DNA of 64,000 bases, taken from the NCBI RefSeq assembly GCF_006874625.1, contig NZ_CP030034.1:3472001-3536000 (forward strand), read 5' to 3'. Of the stretch, positions 25,804-33,180 are shown piece by piece; position 1 is the stretch's first letter; each line of letters begins with the position of its first letter. The notes under the pieces were generated by a model. That model saw only the letters and a program-made list of their open reading frames with translations, did no database searches and was not told the DNA's origin. Position numbers and translations under genes: made by a program. This DNA is from Bdellovibrio sp. NC01. Its GTDB lineage: Bacteria > Bdellovibrionota > Bdellovibrionia > Bdellovibrionales > Bdellovibrionaceae.

Positions 25804-28581
25804 CTACTTGCTTTCTTCTTTTTCTGACATTGCTGGAATACGTTTAATATATTTCTTATAACCATCGCGCCATTCAGAGTTCTTAAGTTGTTCCTGCGCT
25901 AGATTTTTCCAGAAACCACTTTTTTCACCCTTAAATGTATTCCAAGTATCCGCAGCTTGTTGTACATCGCCGCGCTTGAAATAAATTTGGCCGAGCTTGT
26001 AACGGATTGACGACAACGGACGAGTCTCTTCGTATTTATCAAGAAGAGATTTGTAAGCATCAATCGCTTGATCCTTAGAACCGTTCGCCAAATAAATATC
26101 ACCCATTGTCTCTAACGCTTTCGCATGAATCGCCGGAGACACGTGATCTGAATCTTTTGCCAATTTGTCGATCATACCCAAAGCGGCCAAGGCATCGTCT
26201 TTCTTACCTTGCTTTTGTTGCAGCTCTGCCAATTTCAAATAAGGCTCTGCAACAAGTTCTGGCTGACCTTTCCAAGTGCGAAGAAGTTCGCCCAAATAAC
26301 GAACTGCTGAATCTGTGTCGCCACGTCTTTCAAGCAAACGAACGGCGATATTTACGCGTTCGATTTGTTCTGTCTCAGACAATTTTTCTGGTACTTTAAC
26401 GTTTTTCAAATACTCATAAGCCTGATTGTACTTTTGCTCATTCGAAGAAACAGCCGCCAAACGAAGATTCAATTCATCTTCTGTTGGGATTTGTTCTTTC
26501 ACGTTGATTTCACGAGCTTCCGCAGTACCACGGATTGAATACACTCTGTTCAAAACGTCTTTATAATATTTTTCAGATTCAACAGGCACGCCCGCCATTT
26601 CAAATGCGCGACCCACGTTGAATTTCGTGTCCAAGCGTTTTGAATTCTTCAACCAGCTATCTGAATACTGCGTGTGAGTTTTCAAAGCGCCGATGAAGTT
26701 TCCGTCTTCAACTTGTTTTTCTAGCTTGTTGTTGATGTTCGCCACGATTCTTTGAGTCATCAATGGCACGTCAACGTTTGTTGGATGTTCTTTATAGTAT
26801 TTAGAAAGCAGATCGATCGACTTATCGTATTCACCACGTTGTGAATAACCGTCAGCAACCATCACCGTCGCGAACTGCTCCATGTTTGGCAAATCTACTT
26901 TTTTCGCCAATGACATGATTTCTTTCACAGCGTTTTCAGTTTCTTTTGGTTTCATGCCTTTCATACGAGCTGAAAGCAAACGCAGACGAGAAATCACCGC
27001 ACTTGGATTTTCACCATAGCGGAAATACGTTTCAAGGTAAGCACCCATCACACGTGATTTATCTGCACCCAAGATCTCTAGCAATTCACCCATACGAGTC
27101 ATCGCGAATGGTGCGTGCTCGCTTGATGGGAATTTTTTTACGAATTCACGATACAAATCCAAACTTTGTGGGAACTTCTGCATACCAAACAAAGATTCTG
27201 CTTGGTTGTAGAATGCATTTGGATAGAACGCTTGGCCTTCTGGATATTTCTTCAAAGCCGTTTGATAGTCAGCAACGGCTTTCGCGTAATTCTTTGCACG
27301 AATCCACACGTCACCTTTACGGTAAGCCGCTTCAACTTTCAAATCTTGATGAGTTGAGTTTTTCTCAATCGCATCGTATTGCGCGACTGCATCTTCCCAT
27401 TTATTCAAACGCATGTAAGCCAAGCCCGTACCCATACGAGCCAAATCTTTGGACAAAGATTCTTTTCCACCGAAATTTTTATTGTCGATGTGTTCTTTGA
27501 ACAAACGAAGCGCGCTTAAGTTATCGCCACGTTCAAGAGTCAAATAGCCGACTTTCAAAGACGTGCGCTCAGACAAAGAAGACGTTGGGTATTTAGCAAT
27601 CGCCTCTTTGTATTTTTGCATCGCTTCGTCGAAGCTTTTTGTGTTACCCGGCTCTTTTGACAATGCCAAGTGAACATCGGCTGTCATGAAGTCGATGATT
27701 TCGTTGTATTCAGATTTTGGATATTTTTCTTTGAACCACTGAACAGTTTTAAGATAAACGGCATAACGTTCTTTTTCGAACAACGTCAAAAGAAGACGAG
27801 CCTGTTTATTCTCATCCGTTGGTTTTGGATTGATTTCATAAATTGTCGGCGTGTTCTTAACTTTTTCCCAGTACGTTACTGGAGTTTCAAGCATCGGAAA
27901 GCCGATATAATAGTTATCTTTCGCGCGGATCACTGACTCTTCTTTAATATCGTAAGGTTTAACAGTGAAGCGCTCATAGTCTGGATCGCCACCGTCAAAG
28001 ATACCTCTGTGCGCAACATTGTCATTCATCGCGACAGTCGTACCTTGATTTGCAATCACCAATGCATCTGCCGTCGCAGGCGTTCTGCCTTTTGGAGTTT
28101 TAGCTTTTGCTACAGTTTTTGCTGGCTTAGCTTCCTCTGACTTTTCTACAGTTTCTTTTTTAGCAACTGGTTTCTTATCAGTTTTTGCACCTGGATTAAC
28201 ATAAAAGTCTACAATAAGACGTGAAGGTTGATCTGTCAGATAATCGAATGTGTCGATGGAAGAACCAGAAAGAGTGAACGAAACGATATACTTGCCATCT
28301 GGACCTTTGCGATCCACTGACACTTCAGTGACCATTTCACTTTTGAAGCTATTTAAAGAGTTCACAGAAGCATCGTCCATCGCTGGAACTGTCATTTCCA
28401 CAACGGTCTTACCTTTGACCTCTTTGCGTTTGACGTCATAGTCCCAGTTCTGCTGACCGGATAGCTCAAGATGAACAGTGTCACCCTGAAAATTAATTGC
28501 GCCAGTAACCTTCGCAGCCCATGCGGGTGCTAGACTAAAGAACAGGCATCCTGCCATCGTTGCTTTAAGTAAAGTGTTCAC
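25804..28581 (-). CDS. Exported AMIN-like / TPR solenoid protein at the head of the flagellar operon
   Basis: A protein of about 925 residues. A signal peptide (LLKATMAGCLFFSLAPAWA) is followed by an AMIN-like beta domain (about 25-130, GAINFQGDTVHLELSG ... SRLIVDFYVNPG), a Lys/Ala/Pro linker (about 130-180), and then many TPR-type helical repeats to the end (for example YKEAIAKYPTSSLSERTSLKVGYL and YQTALKKYPEGQAFYPNAFY). It should lie in the periplasm, possibly on peptidoglycan via AMIN. I chose GTG 28581, which has AGAGGGG at 8 bases; an ATG at 28674 also exists but would start at the predicted transcript start. The stop is 8 bp before the flagellar regulator, so it belongs to the flagellar operon. 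A motor scaffold role is a guess. Confidence 0.75.
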   Translation of the reverse strand: MNTLLKATMAGCLFFSLAPAWAAKVTGAINFQGDTVHLELSGQQNWDYDVKRKEVKGKTVVEMTVPAMDDASVNSLNSFKSEMVTEVSVDRKGPDGKYIVSFTLSGSSIDTFDYLTDQPSRLIVDFYVNPGAKTDKKPVAKKETVEKSEEAKPAKTVAKAKTPKGRTPATADALVIANQGTTVAMNDNVAHRGIFDGGDPDYERFTVKPYDIKEESVIRAKDNYYIGFPMLETPVTYWEKVKNTPTIYEINPKPTDENKQARLLLTLFEKERYAVYLKTVQWFKEKYPKSEYNEIIDFMTADVHLALSKEPGNTKSFDEAMQKYKEAIAKYPTSSLSERTSLKVGYLTLERGDNLSALRLFKEHIDNKNFGGKESLSKDLARMGTGLAYMRLNKWEDAVAQYDAIEKNSTHQDLKVEAAYRKGDVWIRAKNYAKAVADYQTALKKYPEGQAFYPNAFYNQAESLFGMQKFPQSLDLYREFVKKFPSSEHAPFAMTRMGELLEILGADKSRVMGAYLETYFRYGENPSAVISRLRLLSARMKGMKPKETENAVKEIMSLAKKVDLPNMEQFATVMVADGYSQRGEYDKSIDLLSKYYKEHPTNVDVPLMTQRIVANINNKLEKQVEDGNFIGALKTHTQYSDSWLKNSKRLDTKFNVGRAFEMAGVPVESEKYYKDVLNRVYSIRGTAEAREINVKEQIPTEDELNLRLAAVSSNEQKYNQAYEYLKNVKVPEKLSETEQIERVNIAVRLLERRGDTDSAVRYLGELLRTWKGQPELVAEPYLKLAELQQKQGKKDDALAALGMIDKLAKDSDHVSPAIHAKALETMGDIYLANGSKDQAIDAYKSLLDKYEETRPLSSIRYKLGQIYFKRGDVQQAADTWNTFKGEKSGFWKNLAQEQLKNSEWRDGYKKYIKRIPAMSEKEESK

Positions 28582-28679
28582 TCCTTGAACCCCTCTTTTC
28601 CCTTCACTGTGCCATTGCACAGACGATGCCACCCCTTTCAAAGGTCTATTGGCAAATATGTTCAAGATGGGCAAAAAGT

Positions 28680-28709
28680 TTCATAGAATCTTTGTCAGGC
28701 CTGACAAAG
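28680..28709 (-). promoter_or_regulatory. Predicted promoter of the flagellar operon with a 20-bp palindromic operator
   Basis: A perfect palindrome with 10-bp arms (half-site CTTTGTCAGG, no spacer) lies at 28690-28709. On the minus strand it contains a -35-like TTGTCA (28707-28702), followed after 16 bp by TATGAA (28685-28680). The site is between the two divergent operons, and GTCATGAC (28709-28716) adds another small palindrome. Likely a binding site for a dimeric regulator. Confidence 0.6.
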
Positions 28710-28737
28710 TCATGACAGGTACTTTGGTCCTGTTTCA

Positions 28738-28745
28738 TATACAAT
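28738..28745 (+). promoter_or_regulatory. Possible -10 element for the lipoprotein/Mla operon
   Basis: TATACAAT lies 40 bp before the start of the lipoprotein gene on the plus strand. No good -35 is seen at 17 bp. The palindrome at 28690-28709 is just upstream. Confidence 0.35.
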
Positions 28746-28785
28746 GACTGAATTATTCAAGAAAGAATTCCGATAGATAGACGAT

Positions 28786-29274
28786 ATGTACAAGCATCTT
28801 AGATTTTTCATCATGAGTTTTTTATTCGCGGGCTGCGTGTCTGTTCAGCTTCCTGGCGGCAAAATCACGCCAGCAAAGGATGTCAGCTTTGAAGAGCCTT
28901 CCGCTCCATTCAAAAAAATCAAAGCGATTAACGCCGACAAAACATGGCAGAGCGAAAAAACTGGCAATACAATTTCGTTTTTATCGGAATGCGGTGGAAC
29001 GGCTGACCCGAGCTTGCAATCCATTGAGACAGAATCTTTAAGCGCGATGAATAATCTGCGCATCGTAAGTACTGAAAATCTTCAATACAACGGTCGCGAA
29101 GCTCGTCAAACGATCTCTACGGGTGAGGTTGACGGTGTTTCTGTACAATTGGCGTTGTTGATCTTTAAAAAGAACGGCTGCAACTACACTTTAAGTTACG
29201 GCGGTTTACAAAAGCAGTTCACTCCTGAATTAAGATATTTCGAAAAATTCAAATCTGAATTCAAGGCTCCATAG
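28786..29274 (+). CDS. Predicted lipoprotein, first gene of the Mla-type operon
   Basis: A 162-residue lipoprotein: MYKHLRFFIMSFLFAGC, lipobox FAGC, Cys at 17. The mature part has alternating short strands and a Cys pair (LSECGG and KNGCNY) and resembles the PsbP/DUF1795-like fold in outline. Only 1 bp separates its stop from the MlaE-like permease, so it is probably an accessory part of that transporter, perhaps an outer-membrane partner. No known Mla lipoprotein (MlaA) similarity is seen. The SD is weak. Confidence 0.7.
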   Translation: MYKHLRFFIMSFLFAGCVSVQLPGGKITPAKDVSFEEPSAPFKKIKAINADKTWQSEKTGNTISFLSECGGTADPSLQSIETESLSAMNNLRIVSTENLQYNGREARQTISTGEVDGVSVQLALLIFKKNGCNYTLSYGGLQKQFTPELRYFEKFKSEFKAP

Positions 29275-29275
29275 T

Positions 29276-30064
29276 ATGAACTTCTTAGCTCTCCCACTAG
29301 CGCCATTCATTATAGAAAGTCTCCATTTCATTGGTGGCGTGGGTTTGCTGACGCGTGAAATCTTCCGCGATTTATTTACGACTAAAATTTATTGGAAATT
29401 ATGGATTGAGCAAATCTATCAAGTGGGTATTCGCTCGACTCCCCTGATCGTTATCACAGCCGCAAGTACTGGTATGGTGATGGCATTGCAGTTCGGTTTA
29501 GGTCTAGAAAAATTCGGCGGCAAAATGTACGTCCCCAAATTATTGGCGGTGACTATTTTGCGTGAAATGGGACCAATGTTCACAAGCTTGATGCTGGCAG
29601 CCCGCGTGGGTGCAGGTTTTGCGAGTGAAATCGGCAGTATGGTCGTGACTCAACAAATCGATGCGATTCGTGCATTGGGCACTTCGCCGATTCGTAAAAT
29701 CGTTATTCCGCGTGTGATGGCGACGTTGATCGTGCTTCCAGTCCTTGTGGCCTTTTCAAATCTTGTCGGCAATGCCGGTGGTCTTTTGATTGGTGCCACA
29801 GAATTAAAACTGGATCCCGGCTTTTATCTTTTAAAAGTTATTACGACATCATCGTTGTCAGACTATCTTTCTGGCTTCGCAAAAAGCTTCTTCTTTGCTT
29901 TGATCATTTCAATTCCTTCTTGTTATTTCGGACTGACCGTTAAGAACGGTACGAAAGAAGTAGGTATCGCGACAACGAAAGCCGTTGTGGTTTCTTCTAT
30001 CCTCATTCTAGTTGCCGACTTCTTTTTGTCGAAATTGTTCTGGATCGTGGAGAAAATGTTATGA
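29276..30064 (+). CDS. mlaE: MlaE-family ABC transporter permease
   Basis: A 262-residue inner-membrane permease of the MlaE/YrbE family, which moves phospholipids between the membranes together with an MCE protein. Family motifs: STGMVMALQFGLGLEKFGGKMYV, LREMGPMFTSLMLAARVGAGFASEIGSM and VTQQIDAIRALGTSPIRKIVIPR. Five to six membrane segments. It overlaps the ATPase gene by 4 bp (ATGA). Confidence 0.92.
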   Translation: MNFLALPLAPFIIESLHFIGGVGLLTREIFRDLFTTKIYWKLWIEQIYQVGIRSTPLIVITAASTGMVMALQFGLGLEKFGGKMYVPKLLAVTILREMGPMFTSLMLAARVGAGFASEIGSMVVTQQIDAIRALGTSPIRKIVIPRVMATLIVLPVLVAFSNLVGNAGGLLIGATELKLDPGFYLLKVITTSSLSDYLSGFAKSFFFALIISIPSCYFGLTVKNGTKEVGIATTKAVVVSSILILVADFFLSKLFWIVEKML

Positions 30065-30813
30065 GTAACGAAGCAGGACAAGGCTTTATCGAAGTCGTCG
30101 ATTTTAAGAAGTCATTTGGTGAAAAGAAAGTTCACCAAGGTGTCAGCTTTTACGTGCGTAAAGGTGAATGCCTGGGTTTGATTGGTGGCTCTGGCGCAGG
30201 TAAGAGTGTGATCTTGCGCAGTCTTGTGGGTCTTGAAAAACCAGACAGCGGTCAAATCATCATTGATGGCGAAGACATTGTTCCAAAAAACGAAGCAGAA
30301 CTTGTCGAAGTTCGTAAAAAAGTGGCTTACGCCTTTCAAGGTGGCGCTTTATTTGACTCGATGACTGTTTATGAAAATCTAGCTTATCCCCTTCGCGAAC
30401 ATTTTAATTTTAGCGAAGCCGAAATTGCGAAACAAATTCGCGCGCAATTAGAAGAGTTCGGTCTAGATAAGAATGCCGAAAAGCTTTATCCGGGAAGTCT
30501 TTCTGGAGGCATGCAAAAACGTGTGGGCTTAGCACGCGCGATGATGATGCATCCCAAAGTCGTTTTGTACGATGAACCGACCGCGGGTCTGGATCCGTAC
30601 AATACCAAACGAATTCAAGAATCTATTTTAAAAATGAAAGCACAAGGAGTGACGTCGATCCTGGTCACTCATGATATGCCGACGGTTTATGCCGTTTGCG
30701 ATAAGGTCGCTTTATTATTGAATGGCCGTATTGGTGAACAATACACCATCGATAAATTAAAGTCCGAGCCGTCAGGAACGATGACAGATTTTATTAACGG
30801 AGAGAGCGCGTAA
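30061..30813 (+). CDS. mlaF: MlaF-family ABC transporter ATP-binding protein
   Basis: A 250-residue ABC ATPase that drives the MlaE permease. Walker A GGSGAGKSVILRSLVGLEKPDSG, Q-loop VAYAFQGGALFDSMTVYENL (FQ.GALFDS is typical for MlaF), signature LSGGMQKRVGLARAM and Walker B VVLYDEPTAGLDP are present. Its stop overlaps the MCE gene start by one base. Confidence 0.93.
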   Translation: MSNEAGQGFIEVVDFKKSFGEKKVHQGVSFYVRKGECLGLIGGSGAGKSVILRSLVGLEKPDSGQIIIDGEDIVPKNEAELVEVRKKVAYAFQGGALFDSMTVYENLAYPLREHFNFSEAEIAKQIRAQLEEFGLDKNAEKLYPGSLSGGMQKRVGLARAMMMHPKVVLYDEPTAGLDPYNTKRIQESILKMKAQGVTSILVTHDMPTVYAVCDKVALLLNGRIGEQYTIDKLKSEPSGTMTDFINGESA

Positions 30814-31625
30814 TGGAATCACAAAGCAGCACACAACTTAAAGTCGGAATCTATCTTGCGATTGGTATCGCAGCGATTCTTGCTTCGATCTTCTTCTTGG
30901 GCGCTGATAAAGCGATCTTCAGAAAGTACGTGAAAATTCACGCTTACTTCGATTCAACTCAAGGTTTGGCTGAGGGTAGCGTTGTTTCATTGTCAGGCGT
31001 GACAGTCGGTAACGTTAAATCAATCACTTTCCTTGAAGCTGAAAACAAATTGGACGTAACAATGACGATCGATGAAAAATACATCAATCGTGTTCGTAAA
31101 GATTCAGAAGTAGAAATCCGCACGCAAGGTGCCTTGGGCGACAAATTCGTATTCGTGTTCCCGGGTGATGCACGTCACCCTGTTGTGCAAGAAGGTGACG
31201 TTCTTGCCGTTGCCAAACCCACAGACTTGATCGGCGTTATTTCCGAGCGCGGTGGCGAAGCAGGACGTATTTTTGACGTTATCAATGAAGTCTATAAATT
31301 AGCGCACACAATGAACGCTGATAATCGCATGGGTAAAATCATGAACAACTTCGAAACAGCTTCTGTCGCTCTTGCACAAGCAAGTAAAGATGCGCAGAAG
31401 ATGGTTGGAACAGTGAACGGTGCTCGCGGTGGTGAAAAAATGGCGCACACTTTGGATCGCCTGGATGCCATCGTCACTAAGATTGATAAAGGTGAAGGCA
31501 CATTGGGTCTTCTTATCAATGATCCAACCCTGCATAATCAATTGAAGTCAGCCCTTGGCGGCACGACTCGTAAGAATCACGTTAAATCGTTACTAAGAAC
31601 ATCTATCGAAAAAGAAGACGAATAG
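30813..31625 (+). CDS. mlaD: MCE-domain lipid-binding protein, MlaD-like
   Basis: A 270-residue protein with one N-terminal membrane segment (about 12-31) and an MCE domain in the periplasm (about 37-120: VKIHAYFDSTQGLAEGSVVSLSGVTVGNVKSI ... DSEVEIRTQGALGDKFV). The rest is helical and ends KGEGTLGLLINDPTLHNQLKSAL, a motif common at MCE protein C-termini. It should form the lipid-binding hexamer on MlaE. MlaB and MlaC homologues are not seen in the window. Confidence 0.9.
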   Translation: MESQSSTQLKVGIYLAIGIAAILASIFFLGADKAIFRKYVKIHAYFDSTQGLAEGSVVSLSGVTVGNVKSITFLEAENKLDVTMTIDEKYINRVRKDSEVEIRTQGALGDKFVFVFPGDARHPVVQEGDVLAVAKPTDLIGVISERGGEAGRIFDVINEVYKLAHTMNADNRMGKIMNNFETASVALAQASKDAQKMVGTVNGARGGEKMAHTLDRLDAIVTKIDKGEGTLGLLINDPTLHNQLKSALGGTTRKNHVKSLLRTSIEKEDE

Positions 31626-31681
31626 GCCTTAGCTTTGCTTTATTGATCCTTCGAAGTTTTAAAACAATTTTGGAGGATCTA

Positions 31682-32206
31682 ATGAGCAAAAACCTATTCG
31701 CTGTGGCCCTTTTTTGTCTGCATGTCATTCCCGTAAACACTTTCGCGGCAGAAGCCACTTCGGCTGATATCGACTCACTGGTTCAGGAAGCACGTCCTGC
31801 CACAGAAGCCGAAATCCGCGCTAAAATCCTAGAAAATCAGAAGCTTACGCTAGAACTAGCGAAAGTTCAGAACGATCTAGAAAGCATTCAAAAAGATATC
31901 GCGGAAAATCGCCATTACGTTAAGAAAGATCTTATCATCGCTGGTGGTACGGCTTTGGGTTCAGCCATCCTGGCTTATTATTTCAGAAGTCAAACGGGCC
32001 GTTCTGAAATGGCCGATTCATTGAACATCATGTTCTCTGTCGCAAGTGTGCTTATTGGTGGATCTGTGACTGTGATGAATGCAGGTAAAGCCGGTATTCA
32101 CTATCTGGTGTTGAAATTGGATGAAAAGAAAATCCCTGCTCTGCAAGCAAAAGTCGCTGAACTACAAAAGCAACTTGAAGACCAAACGAAAACTCTTTTG
32201 AGATAA
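31682..32206 (+). CDS. Uncharacterised membrane protein with coiled coil
   Basis: A 174-residue protein. Signal-like N-terminus (MSKNLFAVALFCLHVIPVNTFAAE), an acidic/helical region with coiled-coil character (about 30-85), two hydrophobic segments (about 90-108 and 118-137), then a C-terminal coiled coil (LDEKKIPALQAKVAELQKQLEDQTK). ATG 31682 has GGAGG at good spacing. It follows mlaD by 56 bp in the same direction. No family recognised. Confidence 0.65.
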   Translation: MSKNLFAVALFCLHVIPVNTFAAEATSADIDSLVQEARPATEAEIRAKILENQKLTLELAKVQNDLESIQKDIAENRHYVKKDLIIAGGTALGSAILAYYFRSQTGRSEMADSLNIMFSVASVLIGGSVTVMNAGKAGIHYLVLKLDEKKIPALQAKVAELQKQLEDQTKTLLR

Positions 32207-32219
32207 GAGATAACCACTC

Positions 32220-33125
32220 GTGCGTGCTTTAAAACACTTGCTGCTAATTCTGATAAGCTTATGCATCTTTGCCACGTCAAACGCGGCAGAGATGTGTAGC
32301 AGCGTGTTTGCCGATGAAGGTCCCTATCAAAACTTGGCTTTAGATGCCGCACTTAAAAAAGCCATCACGAAGAGTGGCGACATCAAAGGTCTTTCCTCAA
32401 ACGACCTGAAGTTCCTAGTCGAAAAAGTCTTCGATAAGCAGCAAGGTCAGCAATATCAAATCAAACACTATTGGCGCATGAACGCCGATCAACGCACGGT
32501 CGATCTGATGATGCGCCAAATTGGTGAAGAAGTTACGCACAAAGGTCTCGAGCGCTACTTTGAAGAACACGGTCTCTTAAAAGAAAAAAGCCGCCTTTTC
32601 ACCAAGCTACAACTTATCAACCGCAGTAAGACCTTCAACGTCTTTCAAACTCTGTGGATTAGCTTCGCCGCGGCTTCCAAGGGAACTCCCCCTGTGATGT
32701 TGCCGGAAATTTTCTTTGAAATGAAAAAGGCTGACAAAGACACCCTGATGATGAAGGGTTTTGATTCGGTGGAAGGCAAAGAAATCGCCGCTCGTTATAA
32801 ATTTAAACAAGAAGGCATTCGTGGTTACACGATAGTTTCTAAATACTACTCGCGCATCGCCATCGCGGTCTTAGGTTATTTCCTTTATGAAAAAACCAAA
32901 GAGGAACTTCATAAGCATGAAGAAGAACAAAGCGACATCGCCTTTGCTGAATTGATGAAACGCCTGGAAGAAATGTTCGGTGGCAGCACCAAAGAAACGA
33001 AAGAAGATATTCTGCTTGAAAACGTCGTAAAGAAATTCATCGAACGCTATGGGCGCACTCCAGACGCAAACGAACGCGCACTGATCTGCACGAAAGTGTA
33101 CGGCCCTCAAGGCTGCCCACAATAG
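32220..33125 (+). CDS. Uncharacterised exported protein
   Basis: A 301-residue protein. Signal peptide MRALKHLLLILISLCIFATSNAAEM, then a mostly helical, Lys/Glu-rich body, with one hydrophobic stretch around residues 216-229 (YSRIAIAVLGYFLYE) and a tail with two Cys. GTG start at 32220. It lies 13 bp after the previous gene and precedes a terminator, so it ends the Mla-type operon or forms a two-gene unit with its neighbour. No family recognised. Confidence 0.65.
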   Translation: MRALKHLLLILISLCIFATSNAAEMCSSVFADEGPYQNLALDAALKKAITKSGDIKGLSSNDLKFLVEKVFDKQQGQQYQIKHYWRMNADQRTVDLMMRQIGEEVTHKGLERYFEEHGLLKEKSRLFTKLQLINRSKTFNVFQTLWISFAAASKGTPPVMLPEIFFEMKKADKDTLMMKGFDSVEGKEIAARYKFKQEGIRGYTIVSKYYSRIAIAVLGYFLYEKTKEELHKHEEEQSDIAFAELMKRLEEMFGGSTKETKEDILLENVVKKFIERYGRTPDANERALICTKVYGPQGCPQ

Positions 33126-33137
33126 TTCAAAAAGAAA

Positions 33138-33161
33138 AAGGCCTCTTCCGAGGCCTTCTTT
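33138..33161. terminator. Bidirectional terminator
   Basis: Stem AAGGCCTC / GAGGCCTT with a TTCC loop, T-rich on the plus-strand side and A-rich on the other. It serves the convergent genes at 33125 and 33181. Confidence 0.85.
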
Positions 33162-33180
33162 ATCTAAACAGTGATCAAAA

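Noticed and set aside
26946-27500. 184-codon plus-strand frame opposite the AMIN-TPR gene
   Set aside because: Shadow frame; the opposite strand has signal peptide, domains and repeats.
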